Below are positions 28,119-43,100 of a stretch of 64,000 bases of DNA, piece by piece. Below the pieces are notes generated by a model. It was not told where the DNA came from, did not search any database, and worked only from the letters and a program-made list of their open reading frames with translations. Position numbers and translations under genes: made by a program. Source of the stretch: Sphaerolaimus hirsutus. Lineage: Eukaryota; Nematoda; Chromadorea; Monhysterida; Sphaerolaimidae. Location of the stretch: positions 11,536,529 to 11,600,528 of the forward strand of contig OZ038451.1 in the NCBI GenBank assembly GCA_964036195.1, in the 5' to 3' direction. Numbering within the stretch: position 1 is the first letter of the stretch; each line of letters starts with the position of its first letter.

Positions 28119-31100
28119 CTGGTGGAGCCTGGTTTCCCGGTTCTGTTGTTGCGGGGGGGGGGGGGGGTTCTGTTGCAGGTCGATTCTGACGAAATAATAA
28201 AAAACCCTTCGAATAAACCCCCCTCAAATTAACCCCCCCTCAAATTAAACCTCAAATTTTGCTGGTGAAATAATAAACCCCCATGGGGGTATTTCGAGGT
28301 AATACAGTGATCAGAATTTAGCTGAATACCTTTTTGTAGTGCTACCGAACGATAAAATAGATACCTAGGTAGCTATTACCTTTTTTCTTAGAGATAAAAT
28401 AGATAGGTATTTAGCTATTATACCTAGGTGTAAATAAGTGTTGCGAAAACATATTTACGTTTAAAAGATTTACGTTAATAATTTTATCACAAGATTTTAT
28501 TCATTAAGTGATGGTAGGTTTTCATACTAGGTGTGCTGTCCGTCGAGTATACTTGAAAATATCCAAAAAATCTCTATTTCATTGTATTTTTTTGTTTGTA
28601 AGTATTTAGTTTTTTATTGATTTTACCAGCATTAGATTCCTGGTTTAACACTGCAATGAAAATTATAAGTCTTCAGTGATTTCTGGCCTGGCACAAACCA
28701 ATGCCTGTCAATAAGGATGTCAACTATCCGTTTTCCGCAGGCAAAATTTTTCCGTTACCATTATGTTTTCCAGCTGAAATTTTTTTTTCTGTTTCAGTTT
28801 CCGTTTTACAGCTGCAAATTTTTTTGTTTCCTTTTCCGTTTTTCCGGTTCACTTTCTGGCTCATTTTTTCTGTTTTTCTGCCTTTGTACATTTTCTGGCT
28901 TAATTTCCTATTTTTCCATTTTCTGGCTCGACTTTCTGTTTTCTGTTTCAGCAAAACTAGTAAAAATGCATGCAGGTTATTCAATTATGCTATTTTTTTC
29001 AGTGTCCCGCAAAATTTCTGTATTATTTTTCCCATTTCAGGCAAAATTTCTGCAAATATTTTCCATTTCTGGCAAAATTTCTGCAATTATTTTTGTTTCT
29101 GGCAAAAAGTTTGCGATGTTTTTCAGTTTCTGTTCAAATTTTGCTAATTCCGTCTGCAAATTTTGCTTTCCATTTTTTTTCTTCTTTTTCCTGTTTTTAA
29201 GCATGCGCAAAAAAATTTCTGTTTAGATTTCTGTTTCCAACTTCCGGCAAGTGCAAATTTTTTTCCATTTCTATTTCCATTTTCTGGCAAGTGCAATTTT
29301 TTCCATTTCCATTTTCCATCCACATTTTTTTGACGCCCTCCTGCCAAACAGTTTATGAAACATACGGCCATTGGCCCAAAAGTCATGTGGTATCATGGTG
29401 CCATTGGAAAAGTGCCATTCATCCTTGTCCTTGCTCCCCTTAGGATACGTCCATGGATGTCCATCCACCCAAAAATATTTACCACCAGCCAATTTATTAC
29501 TGAATTCTTGTATCTCCTTTGTGCCGATGACCGGAAGTTGGCCCTTAGTTTGTTCACACCGTACCCTTGAATCGTTGAATCTAAAAGATTTATTTTCTGG
29601 AGTGAGCACCCGTACACACCGCTGCGTTCCAGGCAGAACGTGACAGAGCTCTGGGCCTGCGATGTGAGTAGTGATTAGTGATGGAAAAGCGCCAGGAAAA
29701 ATGGCGCCAGGCGCCAATGGCGCCATGGCACCATTCAAAAAATTGGCGCCGGGCGCCAAAGGGCGCCAGAAACAATGGCGACAGGCGCCAAAATGGCGCC
29801 AACAAAAAATTCCCTATTTCAGTCTGTATATCATCACGGACGCATTTACACGGAGGAGCAACGTACGATACCATTTTTCTAATGGTGACTCAAGCCACAA
29901 AACTCATTGTATACAAAATATTCATAATAAGATATTTCCTGGAAATACCCCAAGGGGGGTAATTATTATGTCAGTAAGTTTTAAGAGGGTTTATTGAATG
30001 GGCTTATTTGAGGGGGGTCAATTTTTTGCATGAACTTTTATGAAATTATATTGTATATTAATTGCTTTGCTTTTAACATACAAAGACAGTCAGATGCAAA
30101 AAATTTCAACCATAACAGAGATGAAAGTGTGTCTATAGACATACTGTATTTGCTTGAGTAGTTCCTCCCCTTCAGTAGTTCCCCTCAAAAGGTTTGACAA
30201 AAAATAATTCCCGAGGGGAATTATTCAATCAAAAAGGGACATTTATAATTAAGTAGGTATGTGGAGTGTGAACCGCCCTGGGCCCTTCCCTTCCTAATGC
30301 AACTATTATGTTTCCTTGGATCAACCCCCCTGAAAATACCCCAGGTTTCAATTAAACCAAACCCCACATGGGTACTTCGTGGAAACACAGTGCATTGTAA
30401 GCAGGGTTGGCAAAATCTCAGAAAAAAATAAAAATAAAATAAAAATAAAATGGAATATTCAAGAATAAAATAAAATAAAATAAAATTGAAAATTTAAGAA
30501 TAAAAATAAAAATTGTATAAAAATTCTAATTTTTGTAAATTTTTTTGTAAAATTGTATAAAAATTTGTATTTTTGTAAAATTGTATAAAAATTCATACTT
30601 TTTGTAAAATTATGTCGCATTGCTTGAGTCTCTACCTGTTTATTCATGGATCTGGGGCAGTCCCAAGCATTGTAAAGTGTCAAATGTCATGTAAAATGTC
30701 ATGCAAAGTGTCAATTGTCATGACAAATGTAAAGTAAAGTGTAAATTGTCATGACATGTAAAAATTAAAGTATAAATTGTCAAGCAAATTGTGTTCAAAT
30801 CTCATGTTTTATTTTGAAATCTTATGTTTTGTATTCAAATTATGTTGTTGTTGACTCCAAATCTTATGTGAACATTTGGATACAAAAACATAAGATTTGG
30901 ATATCAAACATACTATGGATACAAAAAAAACAAGATTTGGATACACAATTTTCACTTTGCATGACATTTGTCATGACAATTGCCACTTTGCTTGAAATTT
31001 TACATGACACTTGACATTTTGCATGACAATTGATACTTTACTTTACATTTGTCATGACAATTGACACTTTGCATGACATTTTACAAATGTTCCCAGCACA

Positions 31101-34100
31101 CTCCAGTAGTCCTTCTACTGAAAATGCAAACCATTCTTATCGATAATTGTAACTTTACACTTGCAGCTAGCTAACAATACATACTGCATGCAACTTTTGA
31201 AAAGTAAGGGAAAAATTTGTCACAGGTTTTTCATGTATAGGTCTAATTATAACATTTTTCTGGCCTTGCATGCATGTTTCTGATTTTTTGTAAAATTTTT
31301 GTACAATTTTTGTAAAATTTTTGTAAAATGTGTCATTTTATTTTATTAATGACTTTTGGGAATAAAATAAAATAAAATAAAATGAAACAAGAATAAAATA
31401 AAAATAAAATAAAATTTTTATACAATTTTTATACGATTTTACTACAATGAATTTTTATAAAACCAACCCTGATTGTAAGAGGTAATAAGTGATGTAAGGG
31501 CTGGGAAAAATCATTTAGATTGACATACTGTTTCCAATTGTGGGTCATATTTCAAAATTTGCAGTTTGCTTGTGGTAAAAAACAAACAACATGAACCCAA
31601 ACTTGCAATGCTAGCAAGAATTCCAAAGGTGAATGTGTTAAATATCACCTAAATGATATCATTCTGCAGAAATGGCAGTTGAATATGGAAAAATGTAGCC
31701 GTTCATCCCGGAATTTCGGCGCCATTTCTGGCGCCATCCAAAAGAATGGCGCCAGGCGCCAAGTTGGCGCCAGCGAAAATGGCGCCAAGTGCCAAGGGCG
31801 ACATGGCGCCATTCGAAATAATGGCGCCGGGCGCCAGATGGCGCCACAGAAAAGGGCGCCAAGCGCCAATGGCGCTATGGCGCTGGCGGCGCTCTCTGGC
31901 GTCAATTAAGGGCGCCAGCGCCATGGCGCCATTCCAGCGCCAGGAAAGATGGCGCCATGGCGCCACTCAAAACATTGGCGCCAGGCGCTAATGGCGCCAT
32001 GGTGGCATCTGATAAAATAGCGCCGGGCGCAAAAGGGCGCCAGAAACAATGGCGCCAGGTGCCAAAATAGCCCCAACGATAAAATTCACCATACAGTCAT
32101 CCCCGGGTTATCAGGTGATGTGAAATCTTCAAAATCTAACCCGATAATGCGGGGAACCCGATAACCGGGGGGTGTAATAGAGAAGCGCCATGGTGCTGGC
32201 GCATGGCTTCACAATCATTTCAATCACATTTGATTTCACTCACACAATTACATCCATCCAGATTAAAGATTTATGTTTTATCAATTGTGTGATGTTATAA
32301 TTTGCTGTGCGGAATGTGTATTTCATCAGATTTATGAAGTTTTTAGGAAGTCTTGTAAATAAAGGTTTTATTCAATGCTAAAATACCCTATAACTGAAGC
32401 CGTTTTGTATATTGTGATATGCAATGTGCACATGTTCCACATGTTCCAGCTTGGCAGCAAGCCAGCTTAGTGGAGCTTGGCAGCAAGCCAGCTTAGCAGA
32501 GCTTGGCAGCAAGCCAGCTTAGCAGTGAACTAGCAAAGAACATTGTAGCCAGCTCTGGTGGCAACTTTTTCAGTAGCTTCATGGCCAGCTGACCAGCTAG
32601 CCAGCTTCACAATGAGCCAGCCATGTTTACAGTTGGTGAAATTTGGCATAAAGCTATCTTGGCAGAACCAGGCAACAAGCCAGGTTTATAGTAAGCCAAC
32701 AGTGAGCTTTTGTGGCCAGTTTTGTGGCAGCATTATAGCCAGCCAGCCAGCCAGCCAGTTTGCTTCATAGCAGGCTAGCCAGCTCTACAGAAAGCCAGTT
32801 AGTTGGCTAGTCACATTCACAGCAGCCAACATAACACAATAAACTTGAATGTTTACATACATGTAAATAACCAGATAAAAACACAATCATCAATCAACAA
32901 CATTATACTGCCATAGTTTGGTTGGTTAGCAGCACCTAACCACCCACAAAATACTCACAAATACTAAGAAATATACTCAATAACCAAACAAATACTCTAG
33001 AAAAATGCCCAGAAAGTTGTAAACCTGTCGTCTGGCAGACGGTCAATGATTTATGATGTTGCAAAATTCTTCTGGCTCTTGTCTGGAACCTTGATGATTT
33101 ACAACACCCCGTTGTAAACCTGTCAGAAAACGGGGGTCAAACGTCTGGAAAAATGTCATTAATCAACTAAGGGGGGAGGTCGTAAAACCATCAAATTTTC
33201 CTGCACTTGTCTGTAATAAATCAAATTTTCCCGCACTTACATAGTAAAAGCCCAGCACAGCTGTTCAAAAACTGACAGCATTTGTGATTTACTGTCAAAA
33301 CTGACAGGTACACCTGTTAAAATGTGCGAAAATAACCAGACAACAGCTGTCAGACGGTTGTAAAACTGTCAGATTTCGGGGGGAGGTAAGGATCTCCAGA
33401 GTATAAAAGAGCAGCCCAGAGCCAGTATCTGGATCAGTCTTCATTTCTTCATTTCTCCAGTCTTCTCTTCCTGCTCTTCTTGGAACCTCCACCACCTGCT
33501 GCTGTTTGGCTGATCCAGTGGCCCCTTTTCTGGCAGCTCACTCTGAGCTGTTGGTTGCTGGCAACTATTATTTAGTTGTCATTGTTTGGCTGTTTATACA
33601 GTCCCTGTTCCAGAAGAACCCTATTTCATCCCCAGTTTATTCAACAACTGGGGACCATCCTATTTGGCTGTCTTCCAACAGTCAATATCCTCTTGCTCTA
33701 AGCGATTGAGGAAAAACCCTGCAACCCATTGGTATACCCAATATCAGTTAGTGTTTTTATTCTTTCATTTCTTCTTTTACTGATTTTTTTCTGTTGTTTC
33801 TTTTTGTTTTTACCTGTTTTGTACTGCTTGCGCACTAAAGTACAATAAACTCCTGAAACTCAAATAAGTCCCAAATTTGATTCAAGTGTGGCTATTTATT
33901 AGCTTTTCTCTAACAGATGTGTTGTGAAGTAAAATCAGGCTGTAAGTACATTCTAACTTGTATTTCCACATAATTCCTAGGAATAATCTTGTTTTTCATC
34001 TACACCTACTTTTCCAAGAAGGTGTGGAATTGAATAAGGCAAATAATACCATCCCACTCAAAGCACATAAACCAACAATCATTTGCCAAACTTTTGGCTG

Positions 34101-37100
34101 GCAAGCGCAAACAATTTCGTCCTTTTTACAAACCCTGTGTGCATTTCTGAAGTCCGATTCTACCGCCCAAGTTATTCTTGCACACAGAGACAGTATTCTA
34201 AAGCTTGAACTAATTCTGCTGCTTCATAACTTGTTCACACTATCCACACATAAACACAAACAAAGTAGAGAGTTATCCCTGTAGTCAAAGATCAGTCTTT
34301 CTGGTTAAGGACCGCCAGGGCATACTTGTTGTAAATCAGCAAGGTTAACACAATAACAAAGTAACTCTCCTCGGAAGTGTCCATTTCTGGAGTAATTTCA
34401 GATACTATTATCTGACTTGAAAACGATTTGGATCATTTTCACCCCTACAGAACAAATTAACCATTTGGTGTGAACAGTCCTGTCCCAGCAAATAGGTTCT
34501 AGTGACAAAGAATATTGTTCTGTTGTCAACTGTATTTCTACACCATCTTTTTGTATCTACAACATAAGCAAAGTAGAGAGTTATCCCTGTAGTGAAAGAT
34601 CAGTCTTTCTGGTTAAGGACCGCCAGGGCATACTTGTTGTAAATCAGCAAGGTTAACACAATAACAAAATAACTCTCCCCGAAAGTGTCCATTTTCTGGA
34701 GTAATTTCAGGTACTATTATCTGACTTGAAAACATTTTGGATCATTTTCACCCCAACAGGACAACAGTCCAAACTAGTGTAAATACATTGATAACAGTCC
34801 ATCTGACAAACAGTTTGATAACTTAACTTGACCAAAGCATCATTCACCTTACAGAGTGTCAAGCTCTTCAAGCGTGATTGCTGCTTTCCAGAATACAATA
34901 TGAAAATGAATGATATTTTCAGAAATCCCACCCAATAACTGGGAATGCAGGGAAACCCTCAATCCGGGGAATTTACTTCCCACGTGTCCCTGCTTTTCAC
35001 AACTCCACCCATTAACCCGGGGAACCCTATAACCGGGAGAACCGTTAACCCGGGGACGCCTGTATATGTCTGTATATCATCACGGAGGCATTTGGGGACT
35101 TTCATTCCAAAAGTTAACATATCCAGATTTTTCGATTTTTCAAAATCACATTTTAAAGTTTGGCGCTGGCCCGGCAGCGCCATGTTTGGTCGACAAAGCT
35201 TGCCCTGCACTTTTCAGATATCTCGGACATTTGTCTACAATTTTTGTGTTCCTAAATTTTGTTGGCTGGTAAATATTCTGGAAGTTATGTCATATTTTGT
35301 AAACCACCTAAAGTAAGGAGTAAATTTGAAAATTTGAACTTGAAATGTAAATAACTTCTTAATGGTGCATCGCAGGGCAAAACCAATTACACCACTGCGA
35401 AGCCCTTTTCGAGAAGTACACAAACCTAAATTTTCAGATCTATATTTAAACCCGTACTCGATTTATAGAGCAAAATAAATTTGGAAATTCACGTATGCAC
35501 ATTTGGAAATGAAACTTTATTTTGTATGGGAAATCCGGCCGGCTCTGCGCGAGCGATCTGGAGCACGCGTGCACTTTTGGAAATGAAACTATTTTTTGGA
35601 TATGTGCACTTATGAAATGAAACTCCGGTGGTCCGACATGGATATGTGCACTTACGAAATGAAAGTTTTGTTTTTCATAGGGGATCTGTGATGGATATGT
35701 GCACTTTCGATATGAAAATTGTGATTTTTCTGAAAAACGGTACCACTGTATCTCAGGAACAAAATGGACTATAACACTGATTTTATTACCAAAATGGGCA
35801 GAATTATACGTGGATGTCGAATCCACAGCTAACTCGATTTTTCTGGATTTGGCGCTTGTGAACTTTTGGAACGGAAGTCCCCATTTAAAGAAGAGCAACG
35901 TGCTATGCCCTTTTTCTGATGGTGACCAGGGTTGGCAAAATCTCAAAAAAAAATAAAAATAAAATGGAAAATTGAAGAAAAAAATAAAAATAAAATGGTA
36001 TATTGAAGAATAAAATTAAAATAAAGTACAATTGAGGCATCCAATTCTAAAAGTCGAAAAGTCCAAAATTCAAAATTCCGAGTTAGCCCCGGAAACATCA
36101 TCTGGGGATTCTCCCTCCCATTTTTCACGATTTTTTATAAATTTTTTGACCTCACATGGTGATATACGATAGTGTCAAATTTGACATTTTGGGAAAAAAT
36201 GCAGAAAATTTGGGCAAGAAGTTGACAAGTCGACATAGTTTTGGGCTAAAAGTCGACAAGTCCACTTGAGCATTATTTGACCTGGGTGTTATGCACGGGG
36301 GGGTGCTATAAACGGAGAAATATGGTAATTGTGACTGGAGCATTGAAGAGACACTTTATTAACCGGCTTTAAGAGAAAAACCGGCTTTATTAAAAAAACG
36401 TTTAAAACGGGGTTGCAGGAAAAAAGTTTTTCCATCCTAAATATCACTTCATGTTTAAAAAAACTCACCATATGCACACAATACCGGGTGCGCAAAACGC
36501 CCTTCGCATTGCAAATCTATGAGCCCTGCACGCTCACCAGCTATGCACATTTCTTTTGAATGTTTGTTGTTTGGATCTGTTGTAATTGGGGGTGGGGGTG
36601 GTATTCTTTTACAGTACGACAGAATTTTCGTTTATATTAGTCCGATATCGTGTTATCATCAGAATTCAGCTAAATACCGCATTACCTCCAATATAAGGTA
36701 TACCTCTAATATAAGACACAGCTGGCTGCATGCCAAAACGCATAAAATCGTTTAAAAAAACTGTTGCCAAACATAGCGGACAACGATGGAAGTGGTGTCA
36801 AAGGGCACCAAACAACTCCGTGTCAACTTGTATAAGTCCTGGTTCGCCATTTTGTTACAGTCCAGTTTAATAAAATGAATTACCCCCCCCCTCGAAATAC
36901 CCCCCTCAAAATGGACACTATGAGTTTATACCCCCCCCCTCGAAATACCCCCCTCAAATATAGTGTATAGTGTACGTAAATGACCAAAGCTACGGTTTGT
37001 GATCAGGTAAACGTAGAACACACGTTAAAAACAATGACTGTGTTATTTTAGAACAGGGTTTTTACTGTCTAAGTACTACGTAGAACAGGGTTTTTACTGT

Positions 37101-40100
37101 CTACGTACTACGTAGAACAGAGTTTTTACTGTCTATGTCTTTTACGTACATAGATAAGTCTATAGAGTCTTATACATGGCGGTTTTTGTTGCATTTTTCG
37201 ACGTCTGTGTACGTTACAGACAACAATTTAGTACTGGGTGGGATTTCAAAAAATTTCTGGCGAAATAATACCCCCCCTCGAAATACCCCCCCTCGTTTAA
37301 CCCCCCCCCCCAAAAAAAAAATCTCACTCTGAAAAAATAAACCCCCTGGGGGTATTTCGTGGAAATACGGTAGGTACCCTCTTATATAAGGTATATCAAA
37401 ACGCTGGAAAAAGCTGACGAAATCGATATAAGGCATTGCTTATATTGGAGGTAATACGGTATTTCTGAATGTTCCATAACACTATTAGCATAACCTTACT
37501 GCAGAAATATCCTAATCATCTCTTTTTATTTTTGGTTTTGTTCACTGGTATTTTGATCATTGGTTTTGCTAATATTCGATTCCTGGTTTTACACTGCGAT
37601 GCATATCCTAATCTTTCAGTGATTTCTGGCCCAGCAGGAATTTGTGAAAAGCGCCAGGACTTTGGCGCCAAGCGCGAAAGCGCCATGGCGCTTTTCCGAC
37701 CCACAGCGCCACGCGCCAATGGCGCACGAGCAAAATGGCGCCTAGCGCCAAAAGCGCCATGGCGTTTTTCAAGGGCATGGTGCCAAGCGCCAATGGCGCC
37801 ACAGCATGATAACGCCAAGCGCTAAAAGCGCCATGGCGCTTTTTGCTTCGGCGCTAGCGCCAGGCACCAGCGCCACGGCGCTTTTACATCACTAGTACGG
37901 GCGCCAGGACATTGGGGCCAAGCGCCAAAAGCGCCAGGGCGCTTTTCCGAACTCCAGCGCCAAGCGCCAAAGGGGCCAGATAAAAATGGCGCCAAGCGCC
38001 AGAAGCGCTATATCGCCATGGCGGTTTTTTGAAATCCAGCGCCATTAGCCAATGCCGCCAGAGCAAAATGTCACTAAGCGCCAGAATTACCATGGCGCTT
38101 TTTCCTTTGGTGCTAGTGCCAGGCCTTTTCCATCACTAATGCAGAAATCAAAATAAACTGCCGGTATCAAACGTACTGTTAGGGGCCCAGATAGAGTGAG
38201 GTATCATGCTGCCATTGGAAAAGTGCCATTTATCTTTGTCTTTCGTCCCCGAAAGCCCATCATCGGGATGTCCATCCGCCCAAAACCGCTGTCCCATAAC
38301 CATTTTACTCGTGAATTTTAGTATCTCCTTTGTACTGACGGCCACCAGGTTGCCCCCAGTTTTGTTACAATGTACCTTTGCCTCGAGGAATGTCAAATTG
38401 TATTTCGCTTTTAGTAATGGTGGAAGCTCCTTTACACATTTATGTGTTCCAGGCAGCTGGTAACACGGTATATCTGCGCATGTGAAAAGCATGTTACAGA
38501 AGTTGCCAACATTTGAAGCCATAGGCGGCGTAAGTGCTTGTGCGCTTGTGAATGTCACAAGCGGAATTATTGGTGTCACAAGCAGAAATTTCACTGTCAC
38601 ATTGGCCCTACACACACTAGTTTTCACCGTGACCGATGTGAAAACTGAAATGGTGACATGGCGACATCCAGCCTACTCTTATTGTATGCTATATGTGTTT
38701 TAGTTTTCAAATTTGTTAATTTGAACTTATATGAATTTAAATTCACATTAAAATTAAATTAAATCATTCAACCATGTTGATTAATCTGCATTTGAAAAAA
38801 AAATCAGTTTTCCCACGAAGTCACGGTGAAAACTAGTGTGTGTAGGCACATTGTGACATTCACAAGTGTGTGTTGTACAAATGAGAGTGAAAGCTCAAAA
38901 TCGCTAAAATTTGCTTCATTTTGCCAATTTTCACTTTTATAATCACTACCTATTTTCATTTATAAACATGGTTATATGCCTAGCTTTAGCTAATTTTATT
39001 TATATTTATAGTGATTTCGAAATTTTTGGCTTGCTGCCAACTTAGTTTAAGAGCTCCCAGAAAAATGTGTCACAAGGTAAAATTTTGGCTAATGTGAATG
39101 TGACAACAAGCGCAAATTGGGATCTTGCGCCACCTATGTTTAAAGCTTGAATACGTTTGACTATGAGGCGTACAATTCTAAAAATCGACAAGCCGAAATT
39201 TGAAAAATTTGGGCCCGGAAATGTCATCTCTGGGGCCACTCCCGCACATTTTTCATTTTTCTAACAACTATGAGGGAACGAGCGAATCTATACAGTTTCC
39301 ATGAAAATTGAACGTTCTGTGCATTGAATGCATGTAAGTGCCTGGATTTCGGACCTAAATCGAAATTTATGTACATCCCTAATGCACCAAAGTAACTGGT
39401 TTTGGGTTCACCCGTGATCTGTGTTTACACTTTGTGTAGTTTATCTCTGAAATAGTTTCATAAACTATTCAGAAGTTTGCTTCATCGATTCATGTTACCG
39501 CTGAAACTTGTGTAAAAGTGGGTCAAAATGGACCTTGTCATATCTAATTGGCAAATAGCCAATGTGCGGGAATGACCCTTTTAGGGACAGGACAGCTACT
39601 TCAAGTAATCAAGCGGACATGTCGGCCTACGCAAATTACCGTATTTCTCCGTTTATAGCACCCCCGTGCATACCACCCGGGGTCGTGATGGAAAAAGCGC
39701 CAGGACTTTGGCGCCAAGCGCCAAAAGCGCCATGGCGCTTTTTCGAACCCAGCGCCAAGCGCCAACGGCGCCAGACGACAATGATGCCAAGCGCCAGAAG
39801 CGCCATGGCGCTTTTTGCTTTGGCGCTAGCGCCAAGCGCCAGCGCCAGGCGTTGTGTTCCTGGCGCCAGGCAAAAATAGCGCCAAGCGCCAAAAGCGCCA
39901 TGGCGCTTTTCAGCACCCCAGCGCCAACCGCCATTGGCGCCACAGCGAATTAGCGCCAAGCGCCAAAAGCGCCATGACGCTTTTTCCTTTGGCGCTAGCG
40001 CCAGGCGCCATGGCGCTTTTCCATCACTAACCCGGGGTGTTACACAGTTTTATCACACCCGGGGTGCTATGCTAGGTTTTAAAAACGTAGGTACGTGGCG

Positions 40101-43100
40101 CCACTCATTGTATTGTAATTCCGTGGCACGCATATTTTTCCTTGGCGTTTGGCGCCATTTTTTCTTGCGCTTTTCCATTGCGGATTACAAAAAATCATAC
40201 GATGTTAAAAAACGATGTTGATAGTGTATAACCATGTGTACCATGTATAACAACCCCTTGACCTAACACCTGGGTGTTATACAAGTTTTGAAAAAATATT
40301 GCTGAATATCGCTCAAATTTCGTATAACACCCGGGTGTTAAAAACAGAGAAATACGGAAAATACATCCGTAGATGAGCAAAAAAAATTTTCTCAAAAATC
40401 GACAATGGGGATTACGTCGCGCAAATACGCGCATGCTATATCGTTAGAACAGCGACAATGAGTTTTATGCTCTGCGCATAGCTGGAATCGAGGGTGGCAT
40501 TTTAAGGGGGGGCCACCAGACTTTCGTGTCTTCCCATTCTGTCGTACTTTGGCCGATTTTGATGGCGTCCGAGTATGTTGGGGTTTGGGGTCGGGGCTAT
40601 GTGTGAAAAAAAATTTCTTCGAGTAATCCCATAGTCTAGAGATAAGTGGGGTCTATAAAAACGTGGTCATTTTGCATGGCCGATCTTGCTGATTGAATTT
40701 AAGCTTAATAACTAGGCCATTTCTAGGCAGATTTGGACCGTTCGACACTTAACACTTTCAGATTTTCAGAAATGACTGAAGTGAAAACAAGTTGGGCAAT
40801 GACATTAGTGAACATCTACCAGGTACGCAAAGAGCATCAGCCATGTGCGTACTGGGCAGATGTGCGTGGCGGGCACACTTTTGTGCGTAACGGGCAAATG
40901 CGCGTAATGGGCATTTGTGCATAACTAGCAGGATTCTCTCCGACCTTCGGTCGGGTTTTGTGGTTCTCTACAATTAATACCATTGGAGAAAATATGATAC
41001 TTTAGTTAAGTTTGCCCACATGCTAGGCATGTGTTTTGAAATGCGGTATGTAATCTACCAACAATAACAAGACCAATACCAAAGATGCAATGTTTTGGAA
41101 TGGATTTTTGTAAACTTCTGTAAAATGGTTGGGCATGAAACTCGGTAGTAAAATGTAGACAGTTTGCGATTTGGTATGATGGTGTGCAGTGTGCAATCTG
41201 TGTGGTATAGGTTTTGTGATATGATAGTGTGGTTTTTGCAAGGTGTCAAACTTTGTTGTAATCTTCAATTGGTTACATTTGTGCTTTGCTGTTCTTTTTG
41301 TGTTTGTAAATCCTTGTGGTATAAATTGTAGAGAACCACAAAACCCAACTGAAGGTTGGAGAGAATCCTGCTATAGGTACCCACTACTCAGAGGCTTGCA
41401 AAAACTGACACCCCAATGGGGACCCCCCTCCAAATGGCACCCCCTGGGGAACCTCCCAAAAGTGGCACCCCCTGGGAACCGCCCAAAAATGGGACCCCCT
41501 AGGGCCCCACAAATATGGCACCCCCTGAGGACCACCAGAAAATGGCACCCCTTAGGGCCCCCCAAAAATGGCACCCCCTTGGGACCCCATAAAAATAGCA
41601 CCCCCTGGGGACCCCCCAAACATGGCACCCCCTAGGAACCCCCACAAAAATGGCACCCCCTGGGGACCCACCCAAAGTTGGCTCCCCCTGGGGACTCTCC
41701 AAAAATGGCACCCCCCTGGGGACCCTGTGCATTCTGTGTGGTATAGGTTTTGTGATATGATAGTGTGGTTTTTGCAAGGTGTCAAACTTTGTTGTAATCT
41801 TCAATTGGTTACATTTGTGCTTTGCTGTTCTTTTTGTGTTTGTAAATCCTTGTGGTATAAATTGTAGAGAACCACAAAACCCAACTGAAGGTTGGAGAGA
41901 ATCCTGCTATAGGTACCCACTACTCAGAGGCTTGCAAAAACTGACACCCCAATGGGGACCCCCCTCCAAATGGCACCCCCTGGGGAACCTCCCAAAAGTG
42001 GCACCCCCTGGGAACCGCCCAAAAATGGGACCCCCTAGGGCCCCACAAATATGGCACCCCCTGAGGACCAGCAAAAAATGGCACCCCTTAGGGACCCCCC
42101 AAAAATGGCACCCCTTAGGGACCCCCCAAAAATAGCACCCCTGGGGACCCCCCAAACATGGCACCCCCTAGGAACCCCCACAAAAATGGCACCCCCTGGG
42201 GACCCACCCAAAGTTGGCTCCCCCTGGTGACTCTACAAAACCCAACTGAAGGTTGGAGAGAATCCTGCTTTAGGTACCCACTTCTCAGAGGCTTGCAAAA
42301 ACTGACACCCCAATGGGGACCCCCCCTCCAAATGGCACCCCCTGGGGGACCCCCCAAAAGTGGCACCCCCTGGGAACCGCCCAAAAATGGGAGTCCCTAG
42401 GGCCCCACAAATATGGCACCCCCTGAGGACCACCAGAAAATGGCACCCCTTAGGGACCCCCTAAAAATGGCACCCCCTTGGGACCCCCCAAAAATAGCAC
42501 CCCCTGGGGACCCCCCAAACATGGCACCCCCTAGGAACCCCCACAAAAATGGCACCCCCTGGGGACCCACCCAAAGTTGGCTCCCCCTGGGGACTCTCCA
42601 AAAATGGCACCCCCTGGGGACCCCCCCTCAAAATGGCACCCCATATGGACCCCCCCCCCCGCAAAAAAAAATATAGCACCCCCCTGAGGACCACCAAAAA
42701 ATGGCACCCCTGGGGACCACCCAAAAAATGGCATCCCATGTGGACCCCCTTGAAATGGCACCCCCATATGTACCTCCAGAAAATGGCACCCCCTGGAGAC
42801 CCCCCAAAAATGGCACCCCATGGGGACCCCCTCTAAATCCTGTAAACACAGCCCCTAGTTTGGAAACTCCTGTAAACTCAGCCCCTAATTTGGAAAATGG
42901 TATGAATATTTCAAAAAATCACTATCATCAATCCACAAATGCATCAATTCACAAGTTTCAATTTTTTAGCCCCAGGGGTTAGACTTAAAAAGTTATGGTA
43001 ATGTAGAGTAGAAATGGAGTGCACATCTCAAATCAGTGCAATAAAAAACCCACAAATGCATCATTTCACAAATTGAAAGTTTTTGTGCCCAGGGGTTCAT

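Noticed and set aside
28701..29226. Long phenylalanine-rich ORFs
   Set aside because: They follow a TTTCTGGCAAA/TTTCC repeat tract in two frames; the composition is a by-product of the repeat.
31645..31991. Alanine/tryptophan-rich ORFs
   Set aside because: They come from the GCGCC-type repeat, which lacks stops in several frames; the same happens at 37,516, 39,636 and 62,420.
41243..42982. Many ORFs of up to 130 codons on both strands, proline/glycine rich
   Set aside because: They arise from the ~27-bp CACCCC minisatellite, which often keeps frame; both strands are equally open and no domain is seen.
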